This document shows positions 53,357-61,820 of a stretch of 64,000 nt of DNA, piece by piece; the stretch's first letter is position 1; each line of letters begins with the position of its first letter. The notes beneath the pieces were generated by a model. It saw nothing but the letters and a program-made list of their open reading frames with translations, was not told the DNA's origin and ran no database searches. Source of the DNA: Argyresthia goedartella (lineage: Eukaryota > Arthropoda > Insecta > Lepidoptera > Argyresthiidae); the NCBI GenBank assembly GCA_949825045.1, contig OX463814.1:31638383-31702382 (forward strand), written 5' to 3'. A program made the position numbers and the translations under genes.

Positions 53357-54663
53357 CATAGTCAGGTCATAAGTTCTGTCACATGTGCAATATGAAATAA
53401 TTTAGACATGTTTATTATTTATGTAAACATTTATATAGCAAAATGAACTTAATAAAACATAGATTCTTATGGTAATAAAGTTTATTCAAAATGACCCCCG
53501 CGATTTTGAATACAGGCCTTTATTCTGCGCGGCCAGTCGTCTATCGCAGCACGAACGAGGTCCATGTCAATATCGGCGGCTGCCTTAATCAAGGATGCCT
53601 TGAGTGACTCCAAATCAGGATGAGGCTTTGAGCAGGCCTTTTCCTCCAAGTGTTGCCATATCTTGTAATCTAACGGACTCAAATCTGGACTGGAGGAGGG
53701 CCAGTCTTCGTGCCGGATGAAGTCGATATCACGCGCCGCCAGCCAGTCTTGTGTGCTTTTCGCTCTATTAGCTGGCGCAGAATCTTGTTGGAATACCCAG
53801 TGCCTGTTATTAAACATGGTATGAGAAACAGGTTCCACAAGGTTCTTGAGGACTGTATTTTGATACACAACTGCATTCGTTTTTACGCCTTTCTCACAAA
53901 AATGTACCTCAGTTAAGCCCCAATAAGAGACTCCCAACCAAACCATGAGCGAGGACGGAAAGTTACCTCGTTGGACACGCGGAATACGGTTGCTCGCTTC
54001 TTCACTGCTGTGTGCGTACACCTTATCATTTTGTTTGTTGTAGCTCTCTTCCACGGTGAAAATTTTTTCATCCGAAAAAAGAATTTCCCGATGCTTTTTT
54101 CCCGCGTACCGCTTCAACAAAGCGCGGCATCTCTTCAGTCTCAGGTCCATTAAACGAGCGTCCAAACGATGTCCTGTTTTTCTTCGATATGCCCTAAGCC
54201 CTAAGTCTTCCTTTAACACCCTTTTCACCGTGGTCCTGCTTAACCCCATCTGAAGGGCCAACAGTTTCTGCTTACGTATGGGATTTCTTTGAATTCGCGC
54301 CTTCACAGCTTTTATCACTGCTGGAGTCCTAACAGAGCGAGGGCGACCACTTCTTGACCTGTCATCTACACTAGAGTCTTCATTGTATCGTTTTATGGTA
54401 CGATAAATGAATCTTTTGGTTATATTAAAAAATTTCAGTAAGTCGAATATCTGAATTGGCGTAACCGCAACGATGCAACGCAATAACTGCGACACGGTCT
54501 TCTTTAAGTGTCCACTCCATATTTAAAACGGAGGAAAATTCTAAAAAGTACACATTTTTATTTTCATGAAAAATTCGAAATTCGAATTCAATAAACTTTT
54601 TTGTGGCCAGCGTTCTAAATTCAAAAGTTTTTATTGTGTGACAGAACTTACGACCTGACTGTG
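53357..54663 (-). mobile_element. maT-type mariner element, copy C (best preserved)
   Basis: Inverted termini as in copies A and B, with TA at 53355-53356 and 54664-54665. It is 1307 bp. The transposase is open over nearly its whole length. It sits inside an older inverted-repeat element whose arms lie on both sides. Confidence 0.95.
53482..54520 (-). pseudogene. Mariner transposase (DD37D), copy C, single 2-bp deletion near the N-terminus
   Basis: The family start is ATG 54520 (MEWTLKEDRVAV). Two bases are missing at about 54460 (TTGGCGTAACC instead of TTGGCGCGTAACC), which shifts the frame after about 20 codons. Downstream the frame is open from 54495 to the stop at 53482. It has helix-turn-helix motifs, the GRPR linker, FSDEKIF, FQQDSAPAN (A copies have H here) and SPDLSPLDY with 37 residues between the last two catalytic aspartates. 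Apart from the deletion the protein looks complete (about 346 residues expected). Maintained length and near identity with copies A and B suggest recent activity of the family. Confidence 0.92.
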
Positions 54664-54999
54664 TACATAGGTACTTAAATGAATAGTTTTTTCCTTGTAA
54701 TCCTCCAAGTGCTATTTCAGCTCGCTTTTGTCGGTTTTTATAAATAGACAGTCAGTGCTATTCTTCAGCTGTCAAAACCAACTAACTTAGGCACTAAACT
54801 GACAACCTTGAATTCGAAACCTTTTGTACGGTAGCCATAGATTCTATTTTCAAATACACTTTTTTAGTTGTATCGCCTCCAGCATCGGTCCCAGTATCTA
54901 TCAAGGCTTTAGGCTGGCCCAAAAAAAAACCTTTAATTTAAAACTTTTTAATTTGGTCGGATTATCTTAGGGTCCTAAGTCCACACCGGTAATATCGAT

Positions 55000-55640
55000 T
55001 ATATGGTATTTAGGATGGGCACGGCACCAAGGAGCTTTGCAATTAACAGCAACTTCTTTAGACGATATAGTTTATAGAGTAACATGATACAGATGATGAA
55101 ATAAATAATGATTAAGAAATATATTTTTCACACCTTTCATTCGGAAAGTAAGTTTTGCTCCACGACGAGAGGACACGACAAAATGCTACTTTTCTGTTCA
55201 AGCTACTTTTTTAATTTATTCATTGGCATTTACGCAATGTACCTATTAAACACAGATTAAAATAATATACATTCGATTATGAAATTACATTAAAATCGAC
55301 TACGATGACATATTCGATTAAAAACTAACATGTTTCAAGTTTTAACTTTAACAACGTTTTATGAAAATGTATTAATATTGTCGTAATATTAAAAAAAATG
55401 TCACAATAAATTATTTGTTTTACTGAAATCAAAACTTTCGATGACTGTTATTGTGATATAATGAATATTGATATCCGAAACCATTCTAATATTCGATTCG
55501 ATTATTTTTATACATAGTAAAAGTACACAGGAATATTTTATCTGTGATGACCTTTCCCTAATCCTTCACAATCGACCATTAAAAAAGTTTTGTTTACGTT
55601 GTTACATCACTGTAAAAGTGGTGAAAGTATAATTAGAAGT
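55000..55640. other. Gene-less A/T-rich stretch
   Basis: No coding region, repeat or hairpin that I can support. Confidence 0.45.
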
Positions 55641-55650
55641 ATAGTTATTC

Positions 55651-55827
55651 CTCGCTGTTTCTGGTTCCCCCACACTAGGATACCCTGTGTTGTGGGAACC
55701 AGAAACAGCGACGTCACACACATATACACATCTGGGGTTTATTTATTTTTTACCCCCAGCCGGGGATCAAACCCGGGACCTCTCGCATGCTAGGCAGAGC
55801 CACAACCGCTGCGCCACAGAGGTCGTC
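55651..55827 (-). mobile_element. tRNA-derived SINE, family 2, copy a
   Basis: On the minus strand the head has A box TGGCGCAGCGG and B box GGTTTGATCCC. The body contains CCCACACTAGG in reverse and ends in a hairpin formed by CGCTGTTTCTGGTTCCC (55653-55669) and its exact complement (55694-55710). A real tRNA is unlikely because the body continues and the element recurs. Confidence 0.75.
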
Positions 55828-55978
55828 TTTGGTCGTCTAAAGTATTTGTAGCCATCGTGGTCGAACACTTTGACATTTTGACTAGATAGCGCCGCGTGTG
55901 TCGTTTACTATCGCTCCCAAAAAATTAGGGGTTTTCTTATTTTTAGTATAAATTAATTATATAATACCAACAAAAAAA

Positions 55979-56718
55979 TCGGTCAAGTGCGAGTCGAACT
56001 CGCGCACGAAGGGTTCCGTACCACCGTACAATGGTAGGGATGGTGTGGAGTGAATAGTTTGGATTTACATAGCAAAATGTTGTTTACAAAGTTATTGGTG
56101 CGGCTACTTTCACACTCCATGTGCTTAACCAGGTGCTTTCATAAGTTTGTATGTGGTATTGAAAGGATTGTTGTATGGGAGCCCCACACAACAATTCCCT
56201 TAAATACTTATTTTATTCTGTTTTTTATTATTTGTTGTTATAGCGGCAACAGAAATACATCTGTGAAAATGTCAACTATCTTACTATCACGGTTCATGAG
56301 ATACAGCCTGGTGACAGACGGACGGACGGACAGTGGAGGCTTAGTAATAAGGTCCCGTTTGGCACCCTTCGGGTACGGAACCCTAAAAAGGGCCTAGAAA
56401 GTAGTTTAATGATAATTTATAGCCAAAAATGTGGGTGACATGGTCATATTTAAAGTTCATTATCTCGTCCCTTAAATAACTTACATAGTTGGCGTCATAC
56501 AATGTTTTGTTTCTTATTTTGAGCCCTATCGAAAGATATATGTTTTGATATTGGTCGCTGCCTATAGCAAAATGATAATTGTGATTTGCTTGATGAAAAA
56601 CATGGGGTATTTCCCGTTGACCAAGAATCAAAAAAGAAGGAAATGGATCCGATCCGACCAAAAGGATTTGGTCGGATCGGAGCCCTAGGTGAGCGAGTCC
56701 GACTCGCACTTGGCCGGC
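55979..56718 (+). mobile_element. TIR-family element, near-complete copy
   Basis: The left end TCGGTCAAGTGCGAGTCGAA pairs with the right end GAGTCCGACTCGCACTTGGC (to about 56718), and both lie beside short A or T runs. Inside are TTCCGTACCACCG, TGGTGTGGAGTGAATAG, a GACGGACGGACAG run and GGGTACGGAACCCTAAAAAG. A frame of 115 codons inside is not conserved between copies. Non-autonomous; superfamily unknown to me. Confidence 0.7.
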
Positions 56719-57189
56719 TATTTTTTACTTATATACTAATGTTAGATCGAAATATATGAAATTCCAAAGGCATCAAAACTAACGATAAAACGAAAAAAAA
56801 AACATTAGTTCAGTTATTATACTCGTAGCGAGCCCACGAGTGACGAATATAAAGTAATTGAAGCGGTTGTCGTGACCGAAGTCGTTCGAACTTAATCATC
56901 ATCATCATCATCACATCATTATAGTTGTTACGCCTCTGGAATCTAACTCCTCGAAACTCGAACTCTACAAAGGTAACTTCAACCATGCATGTTACAAATA
57001 AAACAGGCAGTAATTGGAATGCTTCACTGTTATAGATTGTCGACTTTGTTTTCAGTTATTCAAAGTATAAATTGGTTTGTTCCTGATACGAGTTTGTACA
57101 GTCTCCGGTATTATCTACGTAGACGGAAAAAATATTCGCAACGCAAAAATAAAACGTATTTTCATGTCCGTTACTGACTTCATATTTAG
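56719..57189. other. Gene-less stretch
   Basis: Holds a CATCATCATCATCA run near 56898 and no supported coding region. Confidence 0.4.
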
Positions 57190-57454
57190 TAATAATAATA
57201 ATAATACCTTGGACACTATTTACACACATTGATCTAGCCCCAAACTAGGTTTCCCTGCATCTTGGGTACTAGATCACGATACACATACTTATATAGATAA
57301 ATATCATACTTAGATAGATCAACAACCATGACTAGGGTACAAACATCCGTTCTCATCAAACAAATATTTGCCCCCATCGGGACTCGAACCCGGGACCCTT
57401 GGATTTGTAGGCAGAGTTACTGACCACTCCTAAATGACGGCCATTTGGGTCGTC
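57190..57454 (-). mobile_element. tRNA-derived SINE, family 1, copy d
   Basis: (AAT)n tail at the left, the same body as the other copies (GGACACTATTTACACACATT), and B box GGTTCGAGTCC in the head at about 57380-57395. The A-box region is altered by a small insertion near 57428. Uninterrupted, so it shows the empty-site sequence for copies b and c. Confidence 0.85.
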
Positions 57455-57820
57455 ATTTGTGGATTCAGTATTCAGTATTCATATTGGATTCAGTATTCAG
57501 GCAAGATGGGGGCGCACGATATTTTGTTAATTGGGAGTAAAGGCCAATTTTTATCAACAAAATAAAAATGCTTGACAGTCATAAAAATAGAGACCAGTCA
57601 GTTGCTACCTTTCATAATTGTTTATTGAACACATATTGAATATAGGCATGATAGAAAAATGTATCGTGAAAGGGTAGGCACAATATCTAATCTGTAATAA
57701 AATACCAAACTACTTAATAAGTACCGATACCTACATAAACCTGTACTTATAGATAACATATAATAATAATATATGTATATAATATAATTAATGATACATA
57801 AACATTTATATCAGGCACAT
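57455..57820. other. Gene-less stretch between SINEs
   Basis: Two short direct repeats (GGATTCAGTATTCA near 57462 and 57486) are visible; otherwise A/T-rich. Confidence 0.4.
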
Positions 57821-57823
57821 ACA

Positions 57824-57992
57824 TTGCTTCTGGCCCCACACTAGGATACCCTGTATCGTGGGAACCAGAAACAGCGACGTCACACACAGAGACATCAAAG
57901 ACCTGGGGATATTTTTGTTCTCTATCCCCAGCCGGGGATCGAACCCGTGACCTCTCGCATGGCAAGCAGAGCCACAACCGCAGTGCCAGAGA
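57824..57992 (-). mobile_element. tRNA-derived SINE, family 2, copy b
   Basis: Minus-strand head with A-box-like CTGGCACTGCGG and B box GGTTCGATCCC. The body contains CCCACACTAGGATACCCTGT (plus strand) and GGGAACCAGAAACAGCG, as in 55651-55827. Confidence 0.75.
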
Positions 57993-58565
57993 AGAAGTTC
58001 CCTTTTAACTGGTTTTTGAAAGATATAATTCACCAACTTAAAAACTCAAAAGACCGACTTCAAGTTCAAGCCCTATGTCTTCCTCCCCGCTCGGGTTGCG
58101 AATGAACTCTGTGTACATGAAAAGTCCTCATCAAAAGTTTTGCTGCACGGAACAACTAACCAAAACGTATTTTTTTGTATTTGTTGATTTTTTCAAAAAG
58201 CGCTAAATAAATTTTGATAAAATTTGTATAAGACTACCTCTCAAGTATAAGCTACCAATCAAAGTAAGAATCATCTAAATCGGTTCATAATTGACGGAAA
58301 ATTCACATTGAGAATCCCCACCTTTTGAAAATCGGTTGAAAAAAGAAAACAATCTCTTCTAGTACAAAGAAGTTTGTTCCACAGTCGTTTTCACTGCTCA
58401 TCCGTTTACAAAACTACCTCCAAACTCTGACGACGTTCACATAGAGGAGAACAGCGGAAAGCGTCACCCCTTTTTCCCATTCGGGGTGGCAGAGGCACAG
58501 TTGTGCAGGTTTAGGTTTTGTGTAACCTTTATAGGACTCTGTCTATATCTTGGACACCATAATTT
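57993..58565. other. Gene-less stretch before the LINE tail
   Basis: Contains the phrase CATCTAAATCGGTTCATAA near 58272, reminiscent of dispersed insect repeats, but no element could be bounded. No coding region. Confidence 0.4.
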
Positions 58566-59197
58566 AATTGGTTTTTATTTATTTTATTTATTATCTTTGG
58601 TACACAAAACAGCATTGAAGATAATACACTAAAATATGACATGACAACGGGTGAAAGGCTGTCTTCAGAGCCAAAAATATGTGTACAGATGTAGTGAATA
58701 ATCCTTTCCTATCGGCAAAACAACGATAACACCCGAATGGTGCCGATGTGTCTATGAATTACTGTATTATTAAATTACGTGTAGGTATCAAATAAATCGC
58801 ATACTTTATTTATCAATGTCAAATGTCAAATTTCCCGTTTGACGTATATTACACTGAGATGTTAAAACCACCACGATTCTATCATATAAAGAATTCGTTA
58901 GGTAAACAAAAATATAACTAGTTACTGAGGACATTTTATTTCAATAAAACGCACTGATAAAAACCAAATTCCGGTTGGGATGATCTAATGATTCTATAAG
59001 GATGGAACCCCAAAAGTCTAACTATAATTCAAAACTACAGTAGGATTTTGCAGACCTTTTTTATAACAATAAATTTTTGTAATTAATTAAAAATACTATG
59101 ACATAACAAAAAAGACACCTCAACATAAAACAAAACAAACCAGCAGAGAAAGTAATATAAATAAATATGATTTTCTGATTGGATGAACGACTTTGAT

Positions 59198-60810
59198 TAT
59201 AACAGCGGGATAAGAGGAGGAGGAGCGGGGTGGACAGTGTGATGCGAAACAATACTTCCAACTTCCATATCACAGTCAGAATCAGAACTATTTTCTGGTG
59301 TATCATCGTCAGAGTTTTCATGAACGGTGATTACAAAACTAGCCATATAATTTTCCAACTCAGCCACCCAGCTGTCAACTGATTACAAAACAATACTTCC
59401 AACTTCCATATCACAGTCAGAATCAGAACTATTTTCTGGTGTATCATCGTCAGAGTTTTCATGAACGGTGATTACAAAACTAGCCTTATAATTTTCCAAC
59501 TCAGCCACCCAACTCAGTCAACTGATTACAAAACGAGCCATATAATTTTCCAACTCAGGTTCGTGTTTTCGGTACTCGTTTTCGCATTTGATGGCGTGGT
59601 CACATACTTTGGCCCAAACATCGGAACCAATCATATTAACCTTTTCCTGTACCAATTGTTTCACAGTAGTCATATTCATACTGATTTTTCTTTTGGATAC
59701 GTATCCCTTTATTTGACACCATATGTTTTCAATCGGATTGAAATCAGGATGATATGGTGGCAATCTTAGTACGCTGTGTCCATATTCGTTCATAAGTTTA
59801 TCTATAGAGTATTCTACAAAGTCTTGTTTGTACTTGCAAATAATTTCATATATTTCAAGTTTTGTTAATGACGGATCAATCGGAACGTTATGTTTGGATA
59901 GCCAATCAATCACGTCTTGCTTCCTGGTATTTGAATTAGGAGGTTTTTCTACGTAGTTATTATGCAGCATTATCTACAACTAGTACCGAATGTGGAGCTA
60001 AGTTTGGAATGAGTTGATTACGAAGCCATTTTCCATAGTTTTCATTGTTCATCGCGTTGTGATAGTCACCTGTTTTATCAGTAGACTGATACATTAACAA
60101 TGCCCCAGGTATAAACCCCTTTCTACTACCAGCGTGCACTATTATAAGACGTTGTCCTTTAGAAGTTAACTGTTTCACTCCGTTTTCTCACGAGTCAGCC
60201 CAGCTTTTACCTGCCAAATGTGAGGTATGGATTATGTTTCATCCATATAAATAATCTCTCTCCCTTGCAATCTGTACTTTTTTATCGCGGCTAAAAACTT
60301 TACTCTTTTTAAACGAACATCATCTTTCTCGATAAGTAATTTTCTGTTGTTTTCAACTTTTTTATACCGAAATCCCATTTTTCTAAGAATTTTTCTTAGC
60401 GTAAAGTCACATCCCTTAAAATTTATGGCTTCGGATAACTTGGACTTCAGGGCTTTAATTGTAGGTACTTGTTTGTAAATCAAATGGAAATTATACACTA
60501 ATCGGCGTATAACGTTGTAGTCAAAATCGTTAAGACCTAGACAAAATAATTTATTTGGTCTACCCAACTTTGCCGACTTCGGACTATTGGAGGTGGATTG
60601 ATTTATGTATTCTTTTTGCAATATTTTATATACTGTTCGTTGAGAAATTCCACTGGCCTCCGAAACTCGTTTTTGGACTTTACAAAAGTAAGCAGTATAG
60701 TTGGTATGTTTGAATTTATCATTTTCAGTTAAGAAATATAAATAAATATTGAAAATAACTTCGCAGGCTTGCCGATCTTAACGTTTCCCTTTTCTTAGTG
60801 CTTTCGGCAT
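59198..60810 (-). pseudogene. DD82E-type transposase, several lesions
   Basis: Starts at ATG 60810 (MPKALRKGKR). A stop follows at codon 11 (60780-60778), after which the frame stays open: ISQRTVYKILQKEY looks like a helix-turn-helix, and LGRPNK is a GRPR-type hook. The first catalytic D is in IIYMDET, followed at once by a stop (60234-60232). Then come HAGSRKGFIPGALLMY and GDYHNAMNNENYGKWL. The second catalytic D is in LVVDNAA and the catalytic E in LPPYHPDFNPIENIW. The D-to-E spacing is 82 residues if two residues lost at the frameshift near 59965 are counted. An insertion near 60185 shifts the frame once more. The acidic C-terminal tail is tandemly duplicated. Non-functional. Confidence 0.8.
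59248..59553 (-). repeat. 141-bp tandem duplication in the transposase tail
   Basis: AACAATACTTCCAACTTCCA begins at 59248 and again at 59389; a third partial unit (GATTACAAAACGAGCC) begins at about 59524. It repeats the acidic tail region (encoding a D/S/E-rich stretch). Unit one and two differ at only a few bases. Confidence 0.85.
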
Positions 60811-61340
60811 GTCTGTTATAAATTGTTAATGTGGATCGAATAAAATCAATGTTTATTATTTACAAAAATGACAGACAAGAGTGAAATGTAAAGTCAAAAA
60901 AAATATATAGGTGGCCTGCATTAATACACGAGTCCATGAAGTTTATCACAAAATCTAACATAAATATCAACAAAATATTTCTGTGGTATTAACTACTCTA
61001 TATATATACTTCCTCTTGCAATGCGACCGTTCCCTACGTTGTCTCGATGGGTACTGAGTGGGAGTGAAGTAGTAAGACAAAAACGAACATTTCCGAGAAA
61101 ATACGAAAGGAAAGGATTATTCACTACATCTGTACACATCATGTTATAAAAAAAGAGTATGGGCCTAATTAAAATTATACATACAATAAATCAAAGAACA
61201 CTAAAGAAGAAATTAACAATTTTAACAAAATTAAATTACACATAAAACAGTTTCAACAAATTAACAATTTCAAAGTCATTTAGAAAAATCTGCAGAATTT
61301 TAACAATTTACAGAAAATAGAAAATAATTTACAGAAAATA

Positions 61341-61820
61341 TTATTTGAGGATATTACGCATTTTAAACTTAAAACAAGGCAACGAATCATGGTAGATATC
61401 AGGGACGTCGTCTTCGCTGGCAGAAAGCTCGTTAAAGTAGCGACACATACGAAGAGTAGGGTTGTTAGCGCTGATGTTGGATTTGCACGGCGGGATGAAG
61501 AAGGGACGTGGCTTTCTAACTAATCTGCTGGGTGCGCGGAAGTTAATGTCTGAGAGAATAGAAGTTTTAATGGTGCCGTTAATTATTTTGTGTAGGTGGA
61601 TCAGGTCCTGAAGCCCGCGACGTGATTCAAGGGTTTCTATCGAGAATTGTTCACACCTACTTTCGTAAGACCTTAGTGAACGACGAAGCCCGAAACGCGC
61701 GCAAAGCATACGGAGAAAACGCTTTTGGACTGACTCTACATGGTTGATATGGACTTTGTACATTGGCGACCATATGACAGACGCGTACTCCAACCTACAG
61801 CGGACAAGTGTATTATACCG
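61341..61820 (-). pseudogene. Jockey LINE ORF2, C-terminal part after an internal deletion
   Basis: Frame CRLEYASVIWSPMYKVHINH onward to the stop at 61341, ending in a typical ORF2 C-terminus (FKMRNILK). Compared with the LINE at 1-1384, about 45 residues between the LGVVFDD segment and LVR-RLEYAS are missing. The downstream piece is also in another frame. Confidence 0.8.

Larger units (their letters stand above)
51143..54999. mobile_element. Old inverted-repeat element broken up by later insertions
   Basis: Outer ends AATATCGATACCGGTGTG (51143) and CACACCGGTAATATCGAT (to 54999) are inverted. The arms go on through ACCGACCAAATTAAAAAGTT (left, about 51197) and AACTTTTTAATTTGGTCGG (right, about 54942), and then through AATAGCACTTGGAGGGTT versus its complement. 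Between the arms lie TIR-family sequence (51281-51690), a foldback array (51716-53043), a tandem repeat (53168-53356) and mariner copy C. No transposase of its own remains. Confidence 0.6.
58680..61138 (-). mobile_element. IS630-Tc1-mariner transposon with 30-bp TIRs (DD82E, Sailor-like), inside the LINE
   Basis: Perfectly inverted 30-bp ends (TGTGTACAGATGTAGTGAAT start the left one at 58680; the complement ends at 61138). The left flank is TA (58678-58679). The right flank is TC, so the target duplication is imperfect or mutated. It is 2459 bp. One broken transposase gene lies inside on the minus strand. A decayed relative is at 31811-32450. Confidence 0.8.

Noticed and set aside
55740..55827. 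A tRNA gene candidate on the minus strand (also near 16500-16579, 57380-57454 and 57926-57992)
   Set aside because: A and B boxes are present, but the sequences continue into shared SINE bodies and are repeated, so they are SINE heads.
56050..56397. 115-codon plus-strand frame
   Set aside because: It lies wholly within a TIR-family repeat and is not conserved in the other copies.
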